A stretch of 64,000 nucleotides of DNA from contig NZ_CP088251.1 in the NCBI RefSeq assembly GCF_021117405.1, positions 2,852,001-2,916,000 on the forward strand. Reading direction: 5' to 3'. Numbering within the stretch: position 1 is the first letter of the stretch; each line of letters begins with the position of its first letter. The notes below the pieces were generated by a model that was given only the letters and a program-made list of their open reading frames with translations, was not told where the DNA came from and did not search any database. The position numbers were made by a program, and so were the translations under genes. Of this stretch, positions 8,663 through 16,480 are shown in pieces. Origin of the DNA: Frateuria edaphi. Lineage in GTDB: Bacteria; Pseudomonadota; Gammaproteobacteria; Xanthomonadales; Rhodanobacteraceae.

Positions 8663-11600
8663 CTAGAACTTGTACGTCAGGCCCATGTACACGATGCGGC
8701 CAGCGTAGCCGTTGGAGTAGAAGCGGGCCTTGGTGTCGTTGCCCAGGTGCGAGCGCGACTCCTCCTTGGTGAGGTTGAGCACCGACGCGGTGACGCTGAA
8801 CGCCTTGGTGATGTTGTACGCGGCGTTCAGGTCGATCTGCAGGTAAGGCTCCTCGTAGACGTTCAGGCCGTTGACCAGGCCATCCACCACCTCGCCACGA
8901 CGGTTGTAGGAAGCCCGCGCCAGGAACCGCTCGGTCTCGTAGAACACGGTGAAGTTGGCCTGGTTCTTCGCGCTCCCGACCAGCGGAGACTTGCCGATCT
9001 CGGTGCCGTCCTCCAGGGTGATCGCCGCCTCGTTGGTCTTGTTGTAGGTGTAATTGACCTGGAAGCCGAGGCCGAAGTCCAGCGTGTGCTGCGCGTACAG
9101 TTCGACGCCCTTGGACACGCCGTCGCGGCCGCCGGCAGTGGTCGAGTAGTTCTGCACCGTCACGTTCTCGCCGCCGACGTCCAGGGACACGTCCTGCACC
9201 ACCGGCACCGAGAAGTTGCTGACGTCCTTGCGGAACACGTCGATGCCGAGCACCGAGCCGGGATGGAAGTACCACTCCGCGCCGACGTCGTACTGGGTCG
9301 CCTTGTACGGCTCCAGCTGCTTGTTGCTGCCCGCGCCGTACCAGCCGACCTCGTCGCCGCCGCCGATCAGGCGACGGTCGTTGACGTATTCCTGGCTGTA
9401 GTACTGCAGGCCGCCAGGGGAGGCGATGTCGTTGTAGCCCGGGCGCGAGATCACCTTCGAGGCGGCGCCGCGCAGCACCAGGTCGTCGGTCAGGTCGTAG
9501 GCGACATTGAAGCTGGGCAGTACGTCGGTGTAGGTGCGGTCGAGCGAGCTGACCACGAACGAGGACACGTGCCCGGTGGCCGGGTTGGTCTGGCTGTCCG
9601 GCAGCGTGGTGAAGCCGCTGACGCAGCCGGAGCCGGCGGGCGCGCCGGCCGCCGGCAGGTTGCCGGGCTGGCAGGGTGCCGGATTGCCATCGGCGCCGTC
9701 GAAGAAATAGTCGTTGTAGTAATCGACCTGGTCGGTCGAGTCGGCATGCTGCCGGGTGCGGGCAAGGCGCACGCCGACGTTGCCGCGCAGGCGCTCGGTC
9801 TTGAAGTTGAGCTGCACGTACCCCGAGTAGATCTTCTCGCCGACGTTGTAGATGAAGTTGTCCTCGTTGCGCGTCTGCATCTCCCCGTAGTTCTGGTTGA
9901 GGTAGGCGACGTAGGCGGGGTAGTTGATCGCCGGGAACGAACTGGCGTTGATGCCGCCGGCAAGGTTGCCGAGCGGCTGCCCGTACAGGAACTGCGGCTG
10001 GAACACCGAGGCGGTGGGATCGCAGCCGTTCTGGAAGCGGTTGTCGTAGTCGGTCGGGTCGGTGCCCTGGCAGACCCAGTAGTTGTTGCCCGTGCTGCGG
10101 TGGGTGCCGCCGTTGCGGTACTTCACGCCGAACTGCAGCGAGTCCATCCAGTCGCCGTAGGCGTGCCAGGTGAAGTCGGCCTGGGCGTACTTCTGCCGGG
10201 TTTCGTTGCGGGTCCACGAGGAGCCGGTCGAGCCCAGATCCACCTCGCCGATGCCGTTCAGAAGGTTCGCCATCAACTCCGGCGAGAAGTTCATCGTCGG
10301 CGTGCCGGCCAGGCTCCAGGAGCTGGCATAGTTGCCCAGGTCGTAGTCGCCGGATGCGTTCTGGCGGCGCGGTTTGATCGGTACCGAAATCTGCAGTTCG
10401 GGGCCACCGCTGGCCCAGGTCCGGCCGGCCTTGACGCTGGCGTCGAAGGATTCGCCGACCCACTCGGCGCCGAGGTCCGCGGTCTGCGACAGCGCGCTCT
10501 CGTGGTTGTAGCTGCCGGTGATCTGCGGAGTCGGGATGGAGCAGTCGTCGGGACCGAAGCCGCCGGTATTGGTCAATCCGCCCGCGGCCGCCTCGTCACC
10601 GCTGCAGTAATAGGCCTTGCCCGGGTGCAACGAGTAGTCGGCGCCGGTGACGATGGTGCCGCTGGGGTCGAAGGTCAGTCCGTCGAGCATGCGCCCGCCC
10701 GGCCAGTTGCCATCGCCGGCATAGCGGGCGAGGTTCCATTCCGGGATCTTCAGCGTGTTGGTCTGGGAATCCTGCGACAGGTCGAAGCGGAAGTAGTTGG
10801 CCGTCAGCGTGAGGTTGTCGACCGGCCGGAACTGCAGGGTCACCTGCCCGCCCTTGCGCTCGCGGTTCTCGTTGGTGACGTTGAGGTTCACCGAGGTCGG
10901 CATCATGAAGTTGCAGTAGTACCCGCACTCCGTGGGCCAGCCGTCCTGGAAGGTGCCGGTGTAGGGATGGTTCTGGTCGTTGAAGCCGGACTGGCCCCAC
11001 CAGTAGGAGGTCATGCCGGAGGGCTTGCCGTTGACGTCGGTGGCCGGGTGCGCGTCGTAGTCGTCGCCGTACCACTGCCAGTTCTCCGTGCTGGCGCCCA
11101 TCGTGCGCGTGGTCCGCTTCTGGCTGGTGTAGCCAACCAGGAAGCCGAAGCGCTCGTCCTTGTCGTGCCAGGAGTACTGGCCGGAGAACTGCCCGTCCGT
11201 CTTCTTGGTCGTGTCCGCCCAGGTACCTTCGGCGGAAACGAAGCCGCTGTTCGCCTCCATCTCCAACGGGCGGCGCGTATGCAGGATCACGGTGCCGCCG
11301 ATGCCGCCCTCGTCGATGCGCGCTTCAGGCGTCTTGAACAGCTCGGCGCTGGAAAGCATGTTCGACGGCAGCAGCGTGTAGTTGAACGAGCGCGTCGGGT
11401 CACCGTTGGACTCGGCCGTGGCGACGTAGTTGCCGTTCAATTCGGTCAGCGTCAGCTCCGAGGACAGGCCGCGGACGCTGACGTTCTTGCCCTCGCCGCC
11501 ATCGCGCGAAATGATCACGCCGGGCACGCGCTGCAGGGCATCGGCCACGTTCTTGTCGGGGAACTTGCTGACGTCCTCGGCCGTGACCACCTCGACGATC

Positions 11601-11854
11601 GCATTGGCCTCGCGCTTCTGGTCGAGGCTCTTCTCGATCGAGTAGCGGTAGCCGGTGACCTGGACCTTCGAGAGCGATACGGCCTGGTCCGGCTGCGCCT
11701 TGGCGCCTTTGCCGGTGTCGGCCTGGCCCTGCGGGGACTGACCCTGCTGGGACTGGTTCTGCTGGTCCTGCGTCTGCGCCTGCACGTTGCCGCAATAAAG
11801 CGCGGCCAGAACCGCCGCGGCCAACAGCGTGACCGGCACGAATGGGCTTTTCAT
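8663..11854 (-). CDS. TonB-dependent outer-membrane receptor
   Basis: A 1063-residue outer-membrane importer. A signal peptide (about residues 1-26, ending VQA) is followed by a Gln-rich stretch. The plug domain has the typical segment with VEVVTAEDVSKFPDKN and ALQRVPGV. The long beta-barrel ends in an aromatic residue (GLTYKF), as expected for BamA-dependent insertion. The length, over 1000 residues, fits the large sugar- or peptide-type TonB receptors of Xanthomonadales. A good ribosome site (GGGAGGGGAACC) precedes the ATG. Two palindromes in the leader suggest repressor control. The adjacent halogenase-like gene suggests a shared catabolic locus. The substrate is not known. Confidence 0.92.
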   Translation of the reverse strand: MKSPFVPVTLLAAAVLAALYCGNVQAQTQDQQNQSQQGQSPQGQADTGKGAKAQPDQAVSLSKVQVTGYRYSIEKSLDQKREANAIVEVVTAEDVSKFPDKNVADALQRVPGVIISRDGGEGKNVSVRGLSSELTLTELNGNYVATAESNGDPTRSFNYTLLPSNMLSSAELFKTPEARIDEGGIGGTVILHTRRPLEMEANSGFVSAEGTWADTTKKTDGQFSGQYSWHDKDERFGFLVGYTSQKRTTRTMGASTENWQWYGDDYDAHPATDVNGKPSGMTSYWWGQSGFNDQNHPYTGTFQDGWPTECGYYCNFMMPTSVNLNVTNENRERKGGQVTLQFRPVDNLTLTANYFRFDLSQDSQTNTLKIPEWNLARYAGDGNWPGGRMLDGLTFDPSGTIVTGADYSLHPGKAYYCSGDEAAAGGLTNTGGFGPDDCSIPTPQITGSYNHESALSQTADLGAEWVGESFDASVKAGRTWASGGPELQISVPIKPRRQNASGDYDLGNYASSWSLAGTPTMNFSPELMANLLNGIGEVDLGSTGSSWTRNETRQKYAQADFTWHAYGDWMDSLQFGVKYRNGGTHRSTGNNYWVCQGTDPTDYDNRFQNGCDPTASVFQPQFLYGQPLGNLAGGINASSFPAINYPAYVAYLNQNYGEMQTRNEDNFIYNVGEKIYSGYVQLNFKTERLRGNVGVRLARTRQHADSTDQVDYYNDYFFDGADGNPAPCQPGNLPAAGAPAGSGCVSGFTTLPDSQTNPATGHVSSFVVSSLDRTYTDVLPSFNVAYDLTDDLVLRGAASKVISRPGYNDIASPGGLQYYSQEYVNDRRLIGGGDEVGWYGAGSNKQLEPYKATQYDVGAEWYFHPGSVLGIDVFRKDVSNFSVPVVQDVSLDVGGENVTVQNYSTTAGGRDGVSKGVELYAQHTLDFGLGFQVNYTYNKTNEAAITLEDGTEIGKSPLVGSAKNQANFTVFYETERFLARASYNRRGEVVDGLVNGLNVYEEPYLQIDLNAAYNITKAFSVTASVLNLTKEESRSHLGNDTKARFYSNGYAGRIVYMGLTYKF

Positions 11855-11870
11855 GGTTCCCCTCCCGAGA

Positions 11871-11892
11871 GAATTTGGATCGTTACAAATTC
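11871..11892. promoter_or_regulatory. Imperfect palindrome in the TonB receptor leader, candidate operator
   Basis: A 22-base dyad with 7-bp outer arms GAATTTG and CAAATTC around eight central bases. 9 of 11 half-site positions match, and the dyad is centred on a CG step at 11881-11882. It lies 17 to 38 bases upstream of the receptor start codon. CG-centred dyads of this length are typical of LacI-family operators. No lacI gene is in the window, so the cognate regulator is unknown. Confidence 0.45.
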
Positions 11893-11957
11893 AGAGCAAC
11901 TGCATCCCCTTGCGCTCGACCTGGACCCGCCTTGCCACCTGCTCTCGACCCGGACGG

Positions 11958-11973
11958 TTTAGATCGATCTAAA
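11958..11973. promoter_or_regulatory. Perfect 16-bp palindrome, candidate operator
   Basis: TTTAGATCGATCTAAA is a perfect 16-base palindrome with a central CG, about 104 bases upstream of the TonB receptor start. It shares an ATCG core with the second dyad at 11871-11892, 76 bases away centre to centre. Two CG-centred dyads flanking one promoter are compatible with looping by a LacI-type repressor. This is inference. Confidence 0.5.
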
Positions 11974-12145
11974 TCTGGTACGGCCGAAACATAGCCTAAA
12001 TTTCCGGCGATGTAATGCTGCGAGACAGCAAGGCATGCGCGGCGGACGCGCGGCGGCGCCGCGCCCGGTTCGGCGGGTCGGAAGTCGGTCAGGGATGGCG
12101 TCCCGCCGGGCCTGCTGCCGCGGGCCGGATGGGGCGCTGCGTGGA

Positions 12146-12186
12146 AAGCCCTCCCCGAAAGGGAGGGCTTCGTCGCCGCTTTTTTG
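12146..12186 (+). terminator. Perfect 10-bp hairpin with downstream T run
   Basis: Arms AAGCCCTCCC and GGGAGGGCTT enclose a CGAAA loop. On the plus strand a run of six T follows after ten bases. On the minus strand it lies about 70 bases past the fadE stop. The spaced T run makes it an imperfect intrinsic terminator in either direction. Confidence 0.4.
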
Positions 12187-12240
12187 TGACCTGCCCGCTT
12201 AAGGAGAGCCGGGGTGGGAGGCTGGGCCCGCCCTGGCGCG

Positions 12241-14712
12241 TCAGGCCACCGCCACCGAACGCGGCTTGTGGTCGGACCGGGTCACCTTCGCACCCAGTTC
12301 GGACGGATCGAAATCGTCCACCGAAATGAACTCGAACACGCCCTCGTGCACGCGCTTGAGCAGCGCGGCCTCGGCCTCGGTGATCACGCCTTCGCGCACC
12401 GCCTCGGCCAGCTGGCCTTGGTACTCATGCGCCTGCAACTGGCCGGCCTTGAGCGCCTTGCCGAACTTGCGCTCGACCGGCTCGGCGGCGATCACGTCAG
12501 GCAGCAGTGCGTTCATGCGGCCGATGGTGTTGTTCGGCGTGGGCGTGAGATAGACCCAGTCGATCAGCCGGTCGCGCGCCTCGCCGGGCGCGGTCAGGAT
12601 GGCGGCCACGCGCCGGCCCAGGCGATCCGACGGCGGCACCTCGCGACGGCCGAACGGGAACACCAGCACGCGCAGCAGGAAGCCGATCGGCTTGACCGGG
12701 AAGTTGCGGATCGCCCCGTCCAGCGCCATCTGCGTGCGCCACATGCACTCGTGGAAGGCCCAGGCGAGCAGCGGACGGTCGGCTTCCGGGCGACCGGTGT
12801 CCTCGTAGCGCTTGAGCATGCTGCTGGCGATATACAGGTACGAGAGCACGTCGCCCAGGCGCGCCGAAAGCTTTTCCTTGAACTTCAGCTTGCCGCCCAG
12901 CACGCCCATGAACACGTCGGCGCACAGGGCCAGCGCGGCCGAATAGCGATCGAGCTTGCGGTAGTAGCGGCGCGTATAGGCGTCGCCCGCGCCTTGGCCG
13001 ATCGACGCGCCGGTGATGCCGAGCACGAAGCTGCGCACCGCGTTGGAAATGCCGAAACCGATGTGGCCGAAGAGCAATCGGTCGAAGGTGCGCAGCTTCT
13101 CGCCGTAGTCGGCGATGGAGAGCGCCTGCATTTCCTTGAGCACGTACGGATGACAGCGGATCGCGCCCTGCCCGAAGATCATCAGGCTGCGCGTCATGAT
13201 GTTCGCGCCTTCCACGGTGATCGCGATCGGCACGCTCTCCCAGCCGCGCGCGGCGTAGTTCTTCGGGCCCAGCTGTACCGCCTTGCCGCCGTGCACGTCC
13301 ATCGTGTCGCTGGCGACCTGGCGCGCCCATTCGGTGGCGTGGTACTTGGCGATGGCCGAGGTCACCGCGGGCTTCTCGCCGCGGTCGACCGCCGCCGCGG
13401 TGGCGCGCGAGAGCGCCGCGGTGGCGTAGGTCAGTCCGCCGATGCGCGCCAGCGCTTCCTCCACGCCCTCGAAACGCGCGATCGCCAGGCCGAACTGCTT
13501 GCGCATGCGCGCGTAGGCGCCGGTCGCCGCAGCCGAGGCGCGCATCGCGCCGGTGGCGTTCGACGGCAGCGAGATGGCGCGGCCGACCGACAGCACCTCG
13601 ACCAGCATGCGCCAGCCGTGGCCAGCCATCTGCGGTCCGCCGATGATCGTCGACAGCGGCGCGAACACGTCTTTGCCACGCACCGGACCGTTCTGGAACG
13701 GGATGTTGAGCGGGAAGTGGCGGCGGCCGACTTCCAGGCCCGGGGTCGTGTGCGGCAGCAGCGCCAGCGTGATGCCCAGGTCCTCGGTCTCGCCGAGCAG
13801 ATGCTCGGGGTCGTACATGCGGAAGGCCAAACCGATCACCGTGGCGATCGGTGCAAGCGTGATGTAGCGCTTGTCGAAGTTGAGCTTCACGCCCAGCGTC
13901 TCGACGCCGTCGACCATCTGCTTGCAGACGATGCCGTAATCGGGAATCGAGGTGGCGTCGGAGCCTGCGTAGGGACCGGTCAACGCGAAGCAGGGGATCT
14001 CTTCGCCGACGGCCAGGCGCGGCAGGTAATGGTTCTTCTGCTCATCGGTGCCGTAGTGCAGCAGCAGTTCGGCCGGCCCCAGCGAGTTCGGCACGGCCAC
14101 CGTGGACGACACCGTGGCCGACGCCGTCGACAGCTTCTGCAGCACCGCCGAATGCGCCAGCGCGGAGAACTGCAGGCCGCCGTACTGCTTGGGAATGATC
14201 ATCCCGAAGAACTTGTTCTTCTTGATGAACGCCCAGACCTCCGGCGGCAGGTCCGCCAATTCGTGGGTGATCTGCCAGTCGTCGATCATCGCGCAAAGTT
14301 GTTCGACCGGGCCGTCGAGAAAGGCTTGCTCCTCGGTGCTGAGTTCGGGCTTCGGCTGCTTGAGCAGTTGCTTCCAGTCCGGCATGCCCGAGAACAGCTC
14401 GCCCTCGAAACCGACCGTGCCGGCCTCCAGCGCAGTCTGTTCGGTGGCCGAAAGCGTCGGCGTGGCGCGGGCGAACATCTTCAGAACCGGCGCGCTGACC
14501 TGGCGCCGGCGGAAGGCCGGCATCAGCAGCGGCACGGCGATCAGCAGCTCGATGACGAGCAGCACGATCATCGTCACCCAGGCGCCGGTCAACACGCCCA
14601 CCACCAGCGTGGCGGCCACCGTGGCGATAGCCCAGGTGCGCAGGCTGGTGCGGTGGTAGGCGCAGGCGCCGGTCGCCAGGATCGCGGCCAGCAGGGTCAG
14701 GAACACGGACAT
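12241..14712 (-). CDS. fadE: Acyl-CoA dehydrogenase, FadE type
   Basis: An 823-residue acyl-CoA dehydrogenase matching the long FadE architecture (E. coli FadE is about 814). It catalyses the first oxidation step of fatty-acid beta-oxidation, with FAD passing electrons to ETF. Two to three N-terminal membrane helices (residues 1-65) precede the dehydrogenase core, with substrate and FAD segments such as FALTGPYAGSD. A C-terminal extension of about 300 residues is typical of FadE. The start at 14712 is set by an upstream AGAGGTG and by lying one base after the hydrolase stop; longer in-frame starts would overlap that gene. etfBA and ETF-QO, its electron acceptors, are elsewhere in this window. 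Confidence 0.92.
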   Translation of the reverse strand: MSVFLTLLAAILATGACAYHRTSLRTWAIATVAATLVVGVLTGAWVTMIVLLVIELLIAVPLLMPAFRRRQVSAPVLKMFARATPTLSATEQTALEAGTVGFEGELFSGMPDWKQLLKQPKPELSTEEQAFLDGPVEQLCAMIDDWQITHELADLPPEVWAFIKKNKFFGMIIPKQYGGLQFSALAHSAVLQKLSTASATVSSTVAVPNSLGPAELLLHYGTDEQKNHYLPRLAVGEEIPCFALTGPYAGSDATSIPDYGIVCKQMVDGVETLGVKLNFDKRYITLAPIATVIGLAFRMYDPEHLLGETEDLGITLALLPHTTPGLEVGRRHFPLNIPFQNGPVRGKDVFAPLSTIIGGPQMAGHGWRMLVEVLSVGRAISLPSNATGAMRASAAATGAYARMRKQFGLAIARFEGVEEALARIGGLTYATAALSRATAAAVDRGEKPAVTSAIAKYHATEWARQVASDTMDVHGGKAVQLGPKNYAARGWESVPIAITVEGANIMTRSLMIFGQGAIRCHPYVLKEMQALSIADYGEKLRTFDRLLFGHIGFGISNAVRSFVLGITGASIGQGAGDAYTRRYYRKLDRYSAALALCADVFMGVLGGKLKFKEKLSARLGDVLSYLYIASSMLKRYEDTGRPEADRPLLAWAFHECMWRTQMALDGAIRNFPVKPIGFLLRVLVFPFGRREVPPSDRLGRRVAAILTAPGEARDRLIDWVYLTPTPNNTIGRMNALLPDVIAAEPVERKFGKALKAGQLQAHEYQGQLAEAVREGVITEAEAALLKRVHEGVFEFISVDDFDPSELGAKVTRSDHKPRSVAVA

Positions 14713-14713
14713 G

Positions 14714-15601
14714 TCAATGCACCTCTTGCGGAATGGTCGGGCGGGCAACGCCGTCCGGGTAGACATCTTCGATGAAAGCGGCGATTTCGCGCGTAAACGC
14801 GTCATTGGCGTCGCCGGCAAGCATGTGCGTGGCGCCGGGCACCTCCACATGGCGCGCGTGCGGCACCAGTTTCAGGAACTCGGCCACGGTTTCGCGTGAC
14901 ACCACGTCGCTGCGTTGCCCGGAGAGCAGCAGGACCGGTACGTCCACGCGGGCCGCCGCGGCCAGCAGGCGCGGCTGGTAGCGCTCGCTTTCCCGCACCA
15001 CGCCCGCCAGCATTGCCGGATCCCAATGCCAGCGCAGGCGACCGTCCGTGCCTTCGCGCAACAGCGGCTTGAGCTGTTCCTCGCTCTTGCGCTCGCGTCG
15101 CTGCGGCAAGTAGGCGGCGATCTGTTCGGCCGCCTCGGCATAGTCGGCGAACCCGTCCGGGTGGGCCTGCATGAAGGCAAGGATGCGTTCGACTCCGGCG
15201 GTTTCCCAACGCGGCGTGATGTCGACCAGCACCAGCGCGCGGAACGGCGCCGGGCGGGCCTCGCCCGCCAGCACCAGCCCCAGCAGGCCGCCCATCGAGG
15301 CGCCGACCAGAATCGGCGGCTCCGGCTGCGCCAGCGCTAACGCATGAAGGTCGCTGGCGAACTGGTCCATGTGGTAATCGCCGCCAGCGACGCGGCCGCT
15401 CTGGCCATGGCCGCGGCTGTCGAAGCTCACGCAGCGGCATCCCCGCGCCGCCAGCGCGTCGGCCGCGCCGTTCCAGGCGCCGCGGGTCTGCCCGAAACCA
15501 TGCGCGAACAGCAGCGGTGGCTCGCCAGCACCGTTGCGTGTTTCAACCGCCAGATGCAAGCCATCAGGGGCGTAAAAGCGATCATTCGAAACCATACGCA
15601 T
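14714..15601 (-). CDS. Alpha/beta-hydrolase
   Basis: A 295-residue alpha/beta-hydrolase fold protein. The oxyanion region LLFAHGFGQTRGAW and the nucleophile elbow GASMGG (Ser) are visible. A late HARHVEVPGATHML segment supplies the expected catalytic His. It could be an esterase, thioesterase or lipase-like enzyme. It is immediately upstream of and coupled to fadE (one-base gap), suggesting a role in fatty acyl metabolism such as releasing acyl groups. Start 15601 is used; a second ATG at 15595 is equally possible. The start codon lies within the loop of an inverted repeat that may be a TetR operator. Confidence 0.82.
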   Translation of the reverse strand: MRMVSNDRFYAPDGLHLAVETRNGAGEPPLLFAHGFGQTRGAWNGAADALAARGCRCVSFDSRGHGQSGRVAGGDYHMDQFASDLHALALAQPEPPILVGASMGGLLGLVLAGEARPAPFRALVLVDITPRWETAGVERILAFMQAHPDGFADYAEAAEQIAAYLPQRRERKSEEQLKPLLREGTDGRLRWHWDPAMLAGVVRESERYQPRLLAAAARVDVPVLLLSGQRSDVVSRETVAEFLKLVPHARHVEVPGATHMLAGDANDAFTREIAAFIEDVYPDGVARPTIPQEVH

Positions 15602-15612
15602 GAGTATGGTTT
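15589..15612. promoter_or_regulatory. Inverted repeat between divergent hydrolase and TetR genes, candidate operator
   Basis: Perfect 9-bp arms AAACCATAC and GTATGGTTT are separated by six bases. The dyad covers the hydrolase start codon, which is in the six-base centre. It is 165 bases upstream of the divergent TetR-family gene. Size and position fit a TetR-type operator controlling the hydrolase-fadE pair. It could also form an mRNA hairpin that hides the start codon. Confidence 0.5.
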
Positions 15613-15776
15613 GACCCGCGCGCGAGGTCAACTGCCGCGCTCCTTGCGGAATCCCACTTGGCGCCGCTCCCCCACATTTACGCCAGGACCATCGCTCGCT
15701 AGTGGGCTTCAACAAGGCCGCGGCGACTGTCGCGCCCGCCTGTCGCGGCCCTGCCCACAAGCGCTACCATGCGCAG

Positions 15777-16355
15777 ATGAACGCCAGCAGCAAGCCCGAA
15801 CGTACCCGCCTGTCCGCCGAAAACTGGGAGGACGCCGCCCTGGATCTGATCGCCGAGCAGGGCGTCGGGGCACTGGCGGTGGAAGCCTTGGCCCGCCGGC
15901 TGGGTGTGACCAAGGGCAGTTTCTACTGGCATTTCCGGACCCGCGAAGCGTTGCTGCAGGCGGCGCTGGAACGTTGGGAGCAGTACGGCGAGCGCGAAGT
16001 CATCGCGCAGATCGAGTCCATCGCCGATCCGCGAGAGCGCCTGCCCGAGCTGTTCCGTCGCGTCGCCCACGAACTGCGCCCGCACCGCGTCTACGCTGCG
16101 CTGCTCAAGGCGCTGGATCACCCGCTGGTGGTGCCGGTGATGGCGCGCGTGTCGCAACGGCGCACCGAATTCCTGGCCACCGCCTTCCGTGAGGCCGGCT
16201 TGCCGCCGGTCCAGGCGCTCAACCGGGCGCGGCTGACCTATGCCGCCTACGTCGGCTTCCTGCAGCTCAATTTCACGCTCGGCCTCCCCCGCATCAGCCA
16301 CGAGGATTTCGACGCCTACGTGGAACACATGATCGCGACATTGATTCCGGCCTGA
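15777..16355 (+). CDS. TetR/AcrR family transcriptional regulator
   Basis: A 192-residue regulator. The N-terminal helix-turn-helix of the TetR family is clear (ALDLIAEQGVGALAVEALAR, then LGVTKGSFYWHF). The C-terminal part is helical and probably binds a ligand, possibly an acyl-CoA given the neighbours. Divergent from the hydrolase-fadE pair. ATG 15777 is chosen because the regulator domain begins about 15 residues later. It does not look like PsrA or FadR at the N-terminus, so no name is assigned. Confidence 0.88.
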   Translation: MNASSKPERTRLSAENWEDAALDLIAEQGVGALAVEALARRLGVTKGSFYWHFRTREALLQAALERWEQYGEREVIAQIESIADPRERLPELFRRVAHELRPHRVYAALLKALDHPLVVPVMARVSQRRTEFLATAFREAGLPPVQALNRARLTYAAYVGFLQLNFTLGLPRISHEDFDAYVEHMIATLIPA

Positions 16356-16480
16356 TAAAGCTCTCGGGGGCGGTTGCGCGCGTCTGCGCGCGCCTTTTGC
16401 TGCACTCAACCTTGCAATACCAGTGCACGCAAACTAGCGTTTCGGAACCCTTTTTTCCTAAGACCTTAGAAGAGGACATC

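Larger units (their letters stand above)
11855..12240. other. Intergenic region with palindromes and one hairpin
   Basis: No credible gene was seen in these 386 bases. The stretch holds the leader of the TonB receptor gene with two palindromes (listed separately) and a perfect 10-bp hairpin nearer fadE. The part around 11950-12005 is noticeably AT-richer than its flanks, as expected for a promoter reading leftward. Confidence 0.6.

Noticed and set aside
8747-11962. Long open frame on the plus strand opposite the TonB receptor
   Set aside because: The receptor on the minus strand has signal peptide, plug and barrel motifs. The opposite frame has no domain and no ribosome site.
12015-12329. 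Arg/Ala-rich frame of 104 codons before fadE
   Set aside because: It covers the hairpin and runs into the fadE gene. No ribosome site, no recognisable domain.
12214-14775. Open frame on the plus strand opposite fadE
   Set aside because: It has His/Arg-rich composition with no motif. The FadE assignment is firm.
16412-16440. TTGCAA and TAGCGT with 17-base spacing before pckG
   Set aside because: The -10 matches only three consensus positions, too weak to list.
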